64,000 nucleotides of DNA, taken from Rhynochetos jubatus (lineage: Eukaryota > Chordata > Aves > Eurypygiformes > Rhynochetidae). Shown piece by piece: positions 22,610-35,200 of this stretch. The notes under the pieces are model-generated. The model saw only the letters and a program-made list of their open reading frames with translations, did no database searches and was not told where the DNA came from. The position numbers and the translations under genes were made by a program. The DNA is taken from assembly GCA_027574665.1 (NCBI GenBank), contig CM050658.1, forward strand, positions 19,294,317-19,358,316, in the 5' to 3' direction. Within the stretch, counting starts at the first letter, position 1. Every line of letters begins with the position of its first letter.

Positions 22610-25600
22610 GTTTTACCAAAGATGAGAGCTGTTTTCGTGCTGTCAGCTCCCAGCCAACTGAAGATCTATGCCTAACATTGCAGAGAGAAGGGGGACCGTA
22701 TTTCCTTTGGCCTGGTTCTGCCGCAGTTTCAACACACCCAAAAGTCATGTCTGCAGGTGACCCGCCAAATCCTCAGTATGTAAAAGTCAGAAGCAATCAT
22801 TTGCTAAGCTGTTTTCCTGAAGGTCATGTGATTATCGAAGCAGAGGTATCACTGGGAGATACGGTTGTAATTGTACATGAAGGTGGTCTGATTAATTAAA
22901 TGTAAAAGAGTCTTCCAATCTAAAACACAATAGTAGTCCTTCTTAGATGGACTGCATAATTTTGTATGCCCTGTAATGATTCTGCTGGGTAATTTACACT
23001 GTCCCTGAGGATCAGCCTAGCTGATTTGGAGGACTTTGCACTGAGGGTAGGAGAGGATTTACCTTAGCTGCAGAATGGAGCTGTGCTCTGGTGCCCTTAG
23101 CTGTTCTTCCACAGAGCATCAGTTTTGGCAGAGCATTTGCCATTTTCAGTGCTGAACAGCCCTCCTGTTTTTACAGGAAGGTCATATCGCTTGGGAACAT
23201 GGGTTGTGTTGCACTTAATTTTGTGTTTGAGGCCAAAGTCCTAGGGATAATTTTCCAGATAAGCCTAAAGCGATGTAGCCGTGCCGGCTCTGCTGCTGTA
23301 CAGCATTGCCCTGTGGGCAGCCCTCTCTGTTCTCCCCTCAGGAGCTTTGGGGGTGTGAGTGGGCTGAAGCTCAGAGACAACACAGTTAATGCTAGTTTCT
23401 CTGAGAAGTAGCTGGAACATGTAGCATCGTTCCCATTACTGTGTTGCTTATTAACAGGGATAAAAATCTACTATTTCTTTTTGATCTTTTCCTGCGCAGA
23501 TAGCTTAAAACACTCTTTCCCAAGTACTTTCCAAGGAACTCGCCCCTTTTCTCTCTGAAGAAGCTCTTACTCTGATTATCTGTGGTAATGGAGGCTCTGT
23601 ATGGGACTGCCTTAAAAGACCACTCAACAGTTCCAGAAACCACAGCTCTCTGTAGACAGTATTAGCTGCTGGTTTCCTTTAGAGTGCAGTTCAAAGCAAC
23701 AGATTTGGTGTACACAGCAGCACCTGACCTGAGCCCAGCTTTTGTCGGAGGCTGTCTTTCATGCAGTATATTTCCCTGCTGCTTAGAACTGACAGAGAAA
23801 CTGTGCTTCAGGCTGTTACCAAAGCATCTTACTAGAGCCCTTGTGATTCTGCTCCTCACTTTTACCATAAAAGTGTGAGTTTTAAACAATGCAACATTTA
23901 TTTAGCTGTAGGCTTTGGCTTAGATGGCAGTCTGAATGAGATAAAGTACAGTGGGATTGGCTATTGGAGGTTTGGGCTACAAAGAAGCTGAAGGTAGTCA
24001 TATATATGGTTTATAACCTCTAAAGCAATCCTTGCAGTTTCACTGTAACCAAAAAATTGATGATGTGACAAGAGACTGACTTCTGACCCAGTTTCCAGAT
24101 CTAAGAGATTCTGGACGAGTAACTAGAACATTTTTGGGTATTCATGCAAGTAGTCCACATGAGGCTAATTACAATTGGAAAGGACTGAACCTCCTTGATA
24201 TCACTGGAAACGTCCTGTCGTGCAGTTCTAGTCAAATATTAACTAAATTTGATTTTGTATTTCATTGAGTACAACCATTTGGTGACGTCTTCAATTCCAT
24301 CGCCCCTTGCAACGGGAAGATACGCCCCTACACAACCGCTCAAGCTACAGTCACAGCTGTACAGTGTTGTCCCGAGTTAACAAATCCTGCTAAGCTGACG
24401 TTGTTGTAGTACAACCAGTAAATCCACCTGAACGGCTGGTGTTGATGAAGTTGTTATTTAGGCTGTAACTTAATGTTTCCGCTCCCCCAGTGCCCTTTTG
24501 CTAACCAGTGTCTGGCTATTTAAAGAAAATGTTCCAGAGTTCTAATTTTCACAGAATTTTAGTGCCTGGGAAGTATGCCAGACTGACAGAGATAGAAATG
24601 TGAGTCCTCTCTTGGTTTTTTGGACAGGTACAACATAAGCAAACTACCATAAACTCCCCTCCACGCATTGCCAGTTTGCCTCAGCCCTGAATCAGATGGC
24701 TCTCTACTGAGGGGGCAAGAAACCTCAGCCCTCATGGTCAATTTAAAGTTCTAGCCTGAACGCCCTCAAATTTGGAAATACAATCTGATTGCCTGTTTCT
24801 TTAGTGGTATAGGCAGCTGTCCAGTAGAAGGTGGACTGAAACCATCAGCCACTTTCAGGTAATAAATGTCCATCAGACCTTTAGTCCAACACTGACCTCT
24901 GTCAGCTTAAAATCAGGCACATACGTGCCAAGACTTTATACCACAGTCCTCTGAGACTTGTCTCATAGCCAGCTCGGAGGCTTTTACTGAGCTCCCTAAT
25001 CGTCTTTTGCTGTCTTGGAAATCTGCATTTCTACTAATTAGCCAACTATTGGAAAACACGGCTGGACACAGCTATTGGCAGAATTAAGCTGGCTTTCACC
25101 AATTTGTCATTGTCCTGCATGGCTTGAGAGATGGCAATTTGCTGTTGTCTGCTTATGTGGCAGCAAGACACTGAGGATCTCACAGCTCATCTTTCATATA
25201 CGTAGAAAGGACTGTCAAGATGATGCAGTGTTGTCTCTCACTCTCCCTTATTTTATGTAGAATTAGAGCCCACAGATTTGAGGAAAACCAGCCACGGCTG
25301 CAGTCAAGACACTGTGCAAGTTTTCCTCCCACTGCTGTGCTGGTGCAACTCAGTCTAGTTATTTTTTTCCAAACGTGGGCTCCCACACATTGTGCTAAAG
25401 CCCCTTTTCCAAACCGGTTTTCAAGCATCTCCTTCTGGGTTCTAACATGTAACAGCACTGAGATGTGCTCTCACAGGCACTCTCCATTAATACTGCAGCC
25501 GTCCAGGTTAGTATTCATCTTTGTGAATACACCTCCTCATTCCTAGCCCTGGATCTTCACTAAGAGGTAGTTATAACCCTAGCAGAGTGTGAAGAAGCAC

Positions 25601-26270
25601 AGCTTGATTTACTGAGCCAGGGTGGCAGATTGAACTGATCAGCCCGGTTCATACTTGTGGTGAAGGCAGGAGAGACAATGAGCTTAGGCTGGAACAGGCA
25701 GCCTTTGCTCTCAGGCTGTCTTACACTGACCTGTTATTGTCCTCTGCTCCGTCCTTTCTGCCTGCTTGGTTAGTCATCCTGTGGACACTTTACCAGCAGA
25801 AGGAGACCACAGAAAGGTAATCCAACTACAGGCATCTTGTGTGCTTCTGGAAGTGAGTCTGAAAGCAGCAACAGCAAGTATTTCAAAGCTCCTTATTGAC
25901 GTGACCTTGCTGCACGTTAAGATGTACCAGAAGAGCTGGACTAAAGCAATAGTATGGTTACAGGTATCTCTTCGTCCTTCATCTAGCCAAGCCTTGTAAT
26001 TCTTCTTTGTTAACTAACTATAACCAGATAAAATACGAGGACCTCTGTGAAAGGCACTTGCTGTAGCAGACAAGATGACTTATGAGGGGACAGTTTCAGC
26101 AGTGTTATTAAAGACATAATTTTGCATTGTTCTGAAGTGAAAACATGAAAGCTACAACATAATTCTTCTGGCCTGATAAAACTGCAGGCATGGTGACAGC
26201 TGCCTGTAATAATGATCATTGAACACCTTGTTAGTCCTCAGAGACCCATGCAGAATTAAAGCTGTGTTTT
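22610..26270. other. Long non-coding stretch, no gene seen
   Basis: No recognisable exon or repeat family. 24270-24480 is relatively CpG-bearing and contains TGACGTC (cAMP-response-element-like) near 24282 and a further TGACGTT near 24397. This makes it a mild regulatory candidate. Frames up to 110 codons show no domain. Confidence 0.5.
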
Positions 26271-26305
26271 ACCAGGCGATGCGCGCACGGGCGGCGGCAC
26301 GAACA
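26271..26305. promoter_or_regulatory. Isolated CpG cluster
   Basis: Seven CpG dinucleotides fall within 26277-26301 (25 bp), inside otherwise CpG-poor surroundings. Core text: GCGATGCGCGCACGGGCGG. GCGCGCAC resembles part of an NRF1 site. It is too small for a CpG island. Its survival against methylation-driven decay could mean protection, recent arrival or chance. Confidence 0.35.
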
Positions 26306-27290
26306 ACTTGCAAGATAATAGTTGTACCGCTTCAATGTACTGGCTTTAAATGTTAAGGGAATTGCGTATCTCTATTTAGGTACATATTGAGTATCTATCA
26401 CGGTGGCATTTCTGGAACTGCAGTCTGTGTTAATCAGGAGGCCATTATTAAACAGCTACCAATCACAGGCACAAGTAAGCAACCTTTCACTCGGCTTTGC
26501 TTCCAGCATAGTTTCCTGTATTTACCAAGGCTCATGCTCTGCCTGAAACCACACAGACGTACAGAGGTATCTAGCACAGAATCACAAGCAGAAACTAAAC
26601 ATGTAATTTCAATATCTAAGGACTACCGCTTCCTAAGCAGCAAGCTGAGAGATTGAAAGAGCAAGCTGCAGACGGGAGAGAGAGAGATGAAAGGGTGGGA
26701 AAGGGAAAAAACTAAGGAGGGGTACCAGTTAAAAGAGAATAGATAATCACATAGAGGAAGAAGCAAAACAGAAGCATGAATGTTTAAATAAGGCAGGGAG
26801 AGAAGGATGGATGAAGAAAGATTAGAAGGTGAAAAATGGGAATGAAACATTTCCAGAGGTAAAACTGAAATAGAAAAGCATACAACAAAAGGAGAGTTTC
26901 ATTAAAAAGAAAAAAAAAGGAATTACTACAAGGCAGGCACAGAAATGAACATCTGTTGTAAAGAAAGCCCGTGACTGAAATACTGGAAAGAGAACAATGA
27001 GGTGACCCATGGCCAACAATTTGCACTGTTTCTCATTAATGCTGAGATGGTAATGGCTACCTTCCCCAAATCTCCTCTTTCCTGGGGTACCCTTTCTTTT
27101 TGAAATGTTCAACTTCAAATACAAAATTGAGGCAGTTTCACCAACAGGGACTACAGCCCTGCTGTGTTGAGCTTTCAGGTTGAGTTGGCTGTTCCAGTGA
27201 AGTCTGAGCTCTTCCTTTAATTTATGGTACCTGCTTTCCTATTATTGTTATTATTATTACTGCCACTGTTTTGTTCTAGAAGTTCATTCA
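26306..27290. other. Non-coding stretch with a purine-rich tract
   Basis: 26650-26960 is strongly purine-rich on the + strand (many GAAAG, GGGAGA and AAGAGG runs). It gives Ser/Phe/Leu-rich artefact frames on the minus strand (26623-26850, 26784-27026, 26822-27124). A short ATT-rich microsatellite lies at 27241-27259. No gene seen. Confidence 0.55.
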
Positions 27291-27335
27291 GACCTTGACC
27301 ATGGTCAAATTCAACTGTGACAATCATTGTCAAAA
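27290..27335. promoter_or_regulatory. Two adjacent palindromes (nuclear-receptor-like and SOX-dimer-like)
   Basis: TTGACCATGGTCAA at 27295-27308 is a perfect 14-bp palindrome built from two TGGTCA half-sites in everted orientation. Ten bases on, TGACAAT-C-ATTGTCA at 27318-27332 is a perfect 7-bp inverted repeat around one base and contains ACAAT/ATTGT, the SOX core in opposed orientation. Function is inference from motif form only. Confidence 0.35.
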
Positions 27336-28726
27336 AATCTTCAGGTAGTAATAAGCAAAGGAAATAATGTATTCCTCAGTCCAACCAAAAATTTATTTGA
27401 AAAATGTATCTTTCATCAGGACACTTCCATTTACTAAGTTGTTTCTGGAAATTTTTGAATTGACCAAGGAGACACTAAGCAGAGCTTTATCTGGAAGACT
27501 CTGTTGTTGACATCACCTCGGTGTGAGACAACCATGCAGTCTGATGGCTACAGGCAAAGAGAAATTTGGAGTTGTATCCCTTGAGAAAGATCATCTCTGG
27601 TAACACAGTGCTTCCTAATACATCATTGAGGCATTAAAGGAAGGGTGTCTCTCATGGACTTACTGCCTCTACAACCGTAGGGGCTTTTGGAGACATCACG
27701 TGTCTTGCAAAGGCTGCTCTGCCCCAGACTTCAACCCTGCCAGCTCACAGGCATTGTTCGTGGCTGCAATCCATGGGCAGAGGGAGCAGCTGTTTACAGT
27801 GCTAGCAGATGGAGATCCCCAACCCTACAAAAATACACACATATGTAAGGAGTAAGGAATAAGGAATAAGAAGGAATGTGCTCTCTTGGAGTATGTGTTG
27901 TTTGCCTCTTGGAACTCACTTTCTTTTGCTGCTGTATTTTCTAGTTAAGCCTTCATGGTTGTTAGGCCTCTGCTCTTTTCATTTCTTATTGTTCCTCCCC
28001 TGACATAACCAAACGAGGCCTCGGGTTCAGTTTTCCAAATCAGCCTCCACAAACTTGACTAGCCAGATCTCCACAGGGAACAAAGTCACACAGATTTCTG
28101 TACAAAACCCATTGATCTGACAGGGACTGAGATAAATCTGCCTCAAAAAGTTAAAGCAATAGAAATCCGGATCCGCAATGCAAGATTTCAGTGACAAAAA
28201 CAGGGAGCTGACAGGGACTCAGACAAATCCATCCATGCCGAGTGACTATGCATCCGTTCCACACACAACTGCCTGCTTAAAGAGATAGTGATGAGAGATC
28301 CCCACACAGCATCTAACACGGCATCGGCATTTGTTAGGAGATTAGTGTCGGGAAGGAGAAATACCCAATTAAAGAGGTATTACACTGCCATTGGGGGATT
28401 GGGAGTAAGTAGCAATAATCGTGCCAGCCACTGCCACAGTAACAGTGCTGTGAGGGAAAGAAATGGAATGCAAAAGAGTTTGAAGAAGAAAGAGAAAGCA
28501 GAGCATCTTTACAGGTTTGGAACGGTGGCAATGAAATAGCTCAAAGGAAGTTAACCAGCTCAGACTCCAGTTTAAAAATGTATGGGATCAGGACAAAAAG
28601 CAGACTACATAGCGAATTGACAACTGCATCACTCAAGGTCCACATGTTCCTATCCAGCTGGGAGAGGTGCAGCAGAAGCAGCACTGCAGTGACGGAAGCT
28701 GGTGCTCAGTATAGGCTGCTTCAGGC
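27336..28726. other. Non-coding stretch with small direct repeats
   Basis: A TAAGGAA-type 7-bp tandem repeat sits at 27846-27876. CTGACAGGGACT occurs exactly at 28117-28128 and 28208-28219, and the match continues for ten more bases with two differences, suggesting a small local duplication. 28250-28470 is repeat-free. No gene seen. Confidence 0.5.
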
Positions 28727-28850
28727 ATAAGAACGTCAGAGCATGAGAAATGCCTTCCTGGAGCAGAACCGCGATCCACCTGGTCAAGTGTTCCGTCTCC
28801 CACACAGCAAAAGGACATGCTCTTCCGGGGGAGCCTATGAGCCTTGGCAC
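28727..28850 (-). repeat. CR1 LINE 3' tail, antisense, old
   Basis: Begins ATAAGAAC, the complement of a common CR1 3' terminus. It continues with GATCCACCTGGTCAAGTGTT, CCGTCTCCCACACAGC and GGACATGCTCTTCCGGGGG, matching in order the antisense tail of the sauropsid CR1 class ('CATACTGGGTCAGACCAAAGGTCCATCTAGCCCAGTATCCTGTCTCC'). The insert therefore lies on the minus strand and is truncated to its 3' end, as is usual for CR1. The minus-strand frame 28633-29091 over it is an artefact. Confidence 0.6.
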
Positions 28851-29049
28851 TCTCTGCTGTTTCCCTGCAGCACTCAGAAATGTTGATCCTATGATTCTGA
28901 ACCTGACAGTACCACATACCTCCTCTGCAGGCTGGCTGGTGACTTTCATGGAGAAAAAAAAAGGTGGGGACCTCTGGCTCGAGTAGTAGCCTCATGTTTG
29001 GAAAACTCTGACTCCACCTCCTGCTATGTTGTAGACAAGGTGCTGAGAG

Positions 29050-29140
29050 TAAGGCTTTTAGATACTTAAAGATGACAGTTTTCAGAAACAAAGTGTCTAA
29101 TTCCCATTGAAATCATTCAGGAGGAAATAGCCTCCTCGGG
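29050..29140 (+). repeat. Ancient sauropsid interspersed repeat
   Basis: AGGCTTTTAGATACTTAAAG, then GTCTAATTCCCATTGAAATC. These follow a family common in birds and reptiles ('GAGCCTAACTCCCATTGAAATCAATGGGAGTTAGGCACC'). The right end is uncertain; the CTTAAGG-rich motif a little downstream (29223-29263) may or may not belong to it. Confidence 0.55.
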
Positions 29141-29222
29141 GCTTTTCAGTTCAGCCATTTGAATTGCAGTCATGCATTGCATGTGTTTGAGAGGTGTATC
29201 AGTCAACTCTGCATCCCTAGGT

Positions 29223-29263
29223 TTCTTAAGGATCTTTAAAAGGTCCTTAAAAGGTTCTTAAGG
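29223..29263. repeat. Compact nested repeat, TTCTTAAGG / TTAAAAGGT
   Basis: TTCTTAAGG (29223-29231), TTAAAAGGT (29236-29244), TTAAAAGGT (29247-29255), TTCTTAAGG (29255-29263). The pattern is symmetrical, and the inner pair has an 11-bp period. The block is also partly self-complementary (CTTAAG, CCTTAAAAGG). Small replication-slippage product or remnant of an old repeat. Confidence 0.5.
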
Positions 29264-29274
29264 GCCTTTGGTCT

Positions 29275-32200
29275 CTGTGCCCTAACTTCCAAGTTCTAAA
29301 GAGAGGATTAGAACTGCCCATCTCAGGGAGGTGTGATAAGGAGAAACACATTAGAGACCACGAAGGGTTCATCTGCTAAGCCAAGGGAAGGACGTGGAAG
29401 TGCCTGAACCACCTAATGAAGACAGAGGAGGCCTGTCAGAGTTTAGCATTTGCCAGAGGCACTCTGCTGAACATGAGGCAGTGAAATGGGCAACTGATCT
29501 TTCCACACACTCACAGAGAAGCCCTGCACACACAACTGCGTAACCAGGGTACAGTTAGAGGGGAAAGGAGGTGTGGAGGTGAACAGTGAAATGTAGCCTC
29601 AGGGATGCTGCAGACAACTCCCTCTTAATCTGAAATGTCCCAGCTATGCTGAATCCATCAAATGATGACTGCTGATGTAGGGTCAGCTGTTTCACATCAC
29701 CATGCTCCTCAACTGCATGGAGTGCATGTGTGCTGTGTTCTTTACAAACTTCTGCAAGACCCACATCACCTTCTGTGTTAGTGCTGGCTGACCTGAGACT
29801 TCAGAGGTTGAATGGAGGTCGGTGGCAGAAGACTACCATGTTAGTCAAAGTGCTAATTGCACATCCTGCAATGATAAAACACTGGCAACAGTTGTCACAA
29901 AACTTGTCTCTAATTAGACAATCCCCATTTGCACGTGCTTGCTGTGGAACGTATCAGGGCGATGCTGCCTGTGTGGTGGCAGGAGAAGCTACTGTTGGAT
30001 TTCCCTCTGACCTACCCTACCAAAGGCATAGTCATTTATCTTGCTTGCTTGCTTTCTCGCTTCCTGTTCTATCTGCCCACCATTCCAACTGTCTGTCTGG
30101 TGTCAGGTTGCTCATCAGTTTCTCGCCTAGGAATGTAAAACAACGAAAGCACTTCACGCATTGAAGTCATTTTTCTGGAAGGGGTAAAATGCTGCTACAG
30201 CCAGGGACTCTATTCACAGCTTGGAGCACAAACTCAGCATCCCGCTCTTGTTCCTGCAAGCACCGATCTTCTCTGAGGTGATGCACATGATGACAAAATG
30301 AGAATGGCTTTGATGTAGTGATTGGCCTTTTAGGGAGCATACGGTATCGGTTAAGGCAGCATAACCCACAGACCAGAACACTCCGATGGGATGAACATTA
30401 CACTTTCGGCTTGCCAGATGCTACCTGAGTCTGGGCCAAGTTGCTGAACAAGCGGCAGTTTTTCACTTTTGTCTTCGTGGCAGGGTTCACTGCTAACTGC
30501 TTTAAAGCAACTTGGTGACCTTAGACCAGACGGATCTAATGACTGCCTCCAAATGCAATCGATGCCCATGTAACCGAGAGGTGGTGACATCCCACATCAG
30601 GAAGGGACCTTCTGCTAATATGAGCTACAGGTAATTCCCCTTTGGCCTCAGCCCTGGGTCTCTGGTTAGTATTTAAAGGAGGTACATATGATTTAACTAC
30701 TAATAGCATCCCTCTCTAGTCCATTTCCTGACAGTGTCATTCAATGCTTAGAAAAAGCAATCTCATCACAGAGTCATTCTGCTGCTGCAGCTCCTCAAAT
30801 GAAACAACTGTGGATTCAGAGAATTAATATAATGGGTGAACAACACTCAGGGAAGCCAAGAGCAAGTTGTAAGACCAAGCGTGTTCTGCAACTGCGTGAT
30901 GCATTGCTTGGACACAACAGACAGTAGTGCCTCCTTTGAGACTGCCTTCCCTACGCACAGCTGCCCTGTGGAAGGATGTGCTCTTTGACCCTACGTGCCT
31001 TCCCATGCTGGTGCTTTAAATGTGGCAGGGCAAAGCAGCTGGAGGCTCTCAGTAGCTGTTTGGCAACTGGTTTGCTTTGTGCCCTCTCTTTTGCTGGTAA
31101 GCAGTTGCTTTGATACTCTTCTCTACTTGCTGTGAAAGGGAAGGTGCTTTGTTTTTTTTGATGCTTTTTTGTTTTGTATTGGGGTTTTTTTATTTGCATC
31201 AGAAATAACACAGAACAAAAAATGGGATGCAGAGAGTGAAGCTCTGAAGTTACCCAGCCTGTAGGTTCCTGCCTTGTGGTGATGTATAGTCTGGTGAAGA
31301 AGGGTGGGTGCTTTAATGTAACATGTCTCTTGAGATTAGAGGGCTCTAATTAATATTAAAAGTGTTATTCTGACAATGTATCTGTCCATTACCCTGGTTA
31401 AAGGGAAAAAGCTTTCCATAAAACCCTAAAATATGCCACATTTATAATGTTCTTTATTAACTAAGACTGTTCTTCACAGTTGTATCACATCTGTCTCATG
31501 TCACCAAGCTTCTTAATTTCTGAATAACTGGCACCTCTGTACTGATAAGAAAATAACTGTTTCACAGTGTCAGGCGCCCCAGCAGGAAAAATGTGTAAGT
31601 TGTAGTCTTAACTCTCCCACAAATGTGTTTCATCGTCCACTCGCTGTCTGAATTGTGGAGATGCCAGTACTGTTTCAGCTGTAAGACAGAGATGCTGAGT
31701 GCCCTGAAAGGGCTGTGAGGTTCTAGAGCTGTGTAAAGCATCATTGTTATTGCTCTTTTTATAGATAAGAAAAAGTATGTTTGCAGCAAACAACAAAAAA
31801 GTATTTCCCAGCTTTGAATGTGACGTATAGAAAGAGCTATATTGTTCAGCTGTTATGGTACCTCGTAACGGTGAAACATAGGGTGTTCCTCAAGTTGTAT
31901 TACAGCTGCAAAATGTGTCTTCTGAAATATTAGGCATGCCAACCAGTTTGGATGTAAATAATAAGCGTGTGCATAGTTAGCATTTTAGAAGCACAGGAAA
32001 GTAATTTGTTCAAGCGTCATCTGGAGCCTTCACTTCCTCGGAGTAACTGATGGGCTGTCTCGCTGCGTGCCCTGGAAATGCTCCCTAGTTCATTTAGCTG
32101 TGAACAGGTTCCTTTGCTCCACTTCGGACTATTTTCTCAAGAGAGGTTAAGCTGTACTTCAGGTAGCGATGTGTCCTGAGAACAGAAAACAACTTATTGA

Positions 32201-35200
32201 GGGTTTCATAGCAATATTGATCTGGAGCAGGTGTTTGCATCAAAGCTTCATAAGCTAGATCTCTTAAACTCAAGATACTGACTTAAAATCTCTGATGTTT
32301 ACAAACATACGCATTTATAGAAACCACAGAAGTATATATATTTAGGTTTTTGAGTATAATAGATGTACACACTTGGGGTTTTTAGGCTTTCATTTTCAAA
32401 AAAGTATTCTAGAAATTTTATTTTAAAAATAAATTGTTGTTTAATTATGCAATCCAGGTACTGGAGCTTTAGTGAAAGGCTCAGACATTGTTAAGTCGTG
32501 ATAAAATAGGTGAGATTTGACAGTGCTATTTTAGGGATTTTGCTTGGTTTTTTTCTTGTGCCCCTTTCCTCCCCAGTGAATTTACTGTAATTAAGACCCA
32601 GCGCAATGGGTGCACAGCCTGTTAGACTGATACCACTAGTTCAGCTGTACCCTAAAAATAAACACAGGCAGAAGCACGTTATTCTGACTGGCAGGCTGTT
32701 TGGTCTGAGGGAGGGGGCAGACTTTCGGGGGCAGTAGATGAGCTGCACTGTTTTAATGGGGTTGGTTTTTGCTAAGGGTCGGTAGTGAGAGTCTGAAGGC
32801 CACTGTCATAAGCAGTATCATCTCTCCTGTGCTCCAGATGGATGGAGTTTTATGCAGGAAACAGTGGCTTTTTCAACAAGCAAAGGAAACTGTTCTTGCC
32901 TCATTACAGATGGGTCTAGATATAAAGGACCTACAGAAAGAAAAAGCATGAGCACCCAAGTGAGAAGATGTTTTTTTTCATTCCACATATGAGACCTACA
33001 GCACTCAGGGACATGAGTTAATTGCACAGCGGTCAAGAAATAAAGCAAATATGGAAATGTGCAGTACTGTGCAATCTGTAGTCCTCTCTCTTCCTCCACC
33101 CCCTTCCCTCAAGTCTGAGCACTGATCACAGCAAAGTACTGTTTTCTGGGTTTTTCTTTTTCTTTTTTCTTTGCTTATACTGTCAAACCTTCCGTATCCC
33201 AAACCCTGCATGTATAAAGCAGCACCCTGCTGGAGCCGATGAAAAGCATCAGTGCACACAGTCACAAGAGACACCCGGCAATGTCTCCATTGTAAGCTCT
33301 GTTATGTGGAATGAAGAGACAAAAGTAAAAACTCGGGGGAGGAGAAGCGTTGGATTTATTTCAGTATCATGATGCTGGTATGGCTGGCAGTGTTTCTTGG
33401 GATTTGTACTCATTAGAAAATGTGATCTTTATAAGTTTTTATTGATCTTGTCTCAGTGACAGTGATTAATAGTGTTTCCATCCCAAAATGTCAGATCTGC
33501 TAACCAACCTGAATTTTTCCCTCTCTGTGCTACCGTTCCCCCAATCCCTGGAGAGGATTGATATGAGAGGAAACCGAAGCTGAGAGGGAATGCTCTCAAG
33601 GACCACACCAAACACCATATGCAACTCCATTAACCCAATCAGGTTCCTTTATTAAAATTTTTATTGCAGTAGCATTTTGCATCTGTTAAGTGGGGGACAT
33701 CTGTGTTAGATTTTTGTATGGATGATAGAAAGGGGTTTCTTATTTCAAAGAATTTAGCCCCTGACGAGCTGTGTGTGAGGTTAGTATCAAACTGTATGTA
33801 AAGACTGCTAGGAATAGGCTGCTTGGAGGCTGAAGTATTTTATAGCTTTTAGAGGAATATATGTAAACGCTGTGCTTATTTCAGAAGGACTCTGCTGGAT
33901 TTCATTTCTTGGGCAGGGAGGGGTTTACTTTCCAATCACTAACCAAACAAAAGGTGATACAGCAGCAGTACATCATCTGCATCCCTAGTGCTTGCCCCTA
34001 ATCATTTGTGTGTTGAAACGTGGTCTCTGCTGGTCTATCCCTTAGAGTTAAAGCCAAGGCAAGCTGTAGTTCAGCAGTGGGGTTTAGCTCCAAGCAGATT
34101 ATTCATCACAACTTGAAGACTTGCTTTCCTATCACTTGCCAAAATTGGAAAAAATGGGGTTTTTTTTAAGCTCAAGCTCAGAGCTATATGGTATTTAGCT
34201 GACTCCATTTTGGAGCTGAAGGTAAACTGAGGCACCTACAGGTCTTTGTGGGTTGCCTTAAACACCCACTGGAGAGGAAATATAAACACAGTGTGCATTA
34301 CTGCTCTGCCTCTGGGTCTCTGAGCAGTTAGAGGTCTTGCAGCTAAATTGCTGTTAAAGCCGGAAGCTGCGAAGGGCTAGGCTGGCTCTGGAGTGAGTGA
34401 TGCTCCAAACACCAGGTGGGATACCAAGAAAGGGAAACTAGCTGTTGTTAAAGGAAATTATTTCCCTCCAGTTTCTCCCTTGGGTCAGGAAAAAACTTCC
34501 AGAACAAGGAATTTTGGATTCTTTTGAAGCAGAGGGAATTTCTGGGATATAGGTCGAGAGAACCATTCGGTAAGTACAACTGAAGATGAAATGGAATGGT
34601 CTTTGCCTGTGCTCCTCAGTAAATGGGAATGTTCTGTGGCTCAGTGTGCCTGCTGCTAACACAGTTACTCCTGCTACCAGCAAGTAGGTAGCGTTGGACA
34701 GTGTTAGCACGTTGCCAGGGATATACATATCCATCTCCCGACGGCCACTCTCAGATGCCTCTTAAGCACATCTTACCCCTGTATCGCTGTTTTGCCTGTG
34801 GGTCTTAGCGAGCAATCTGAAGGTGCTGAGGTCGGAATTAGCAGCCTGCATCAGAGCCTGTGTCCTCAGCAGAGGTTTTCTCATTAACTGATGATGAACT
34901 TCTGTTTCCTAGTAGGTTTGTGCGTGATAGAACAGGTTCTCTACAACTGACTGTATTACGTGTGTATCCCCAGGGAGGTATGTATGTTATTTACCAGTAG
35001 GTGTGTAAAACCACGCTACCGATTCTACACAAAAGCATTTCCTTCAGATACATCTTTGAAAGCTGAAGGGACAACACTGGAAATACTTGTGTAATACTTA
35101 CTGATGGAAGGCCAGTGTCTGAAGAGGTCGGAAATTAATTTGGTGGAATGTGTATGTGATTAGTCTGGATGCTGATGCTATCTTGATGAGTGCTTTCCTT

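Noticed and set aside
22567-22899. 110-codon frame including a poly-Gly stretch
   Set aside because: The Gly run is only the translation of the G24 homopolymer; no other coding sign.
34205-34245. GGTAAACTGAGGCACC, MIR-like core
   Set aside because: Only about 15 bp match and flanks do not follow the MIR order.
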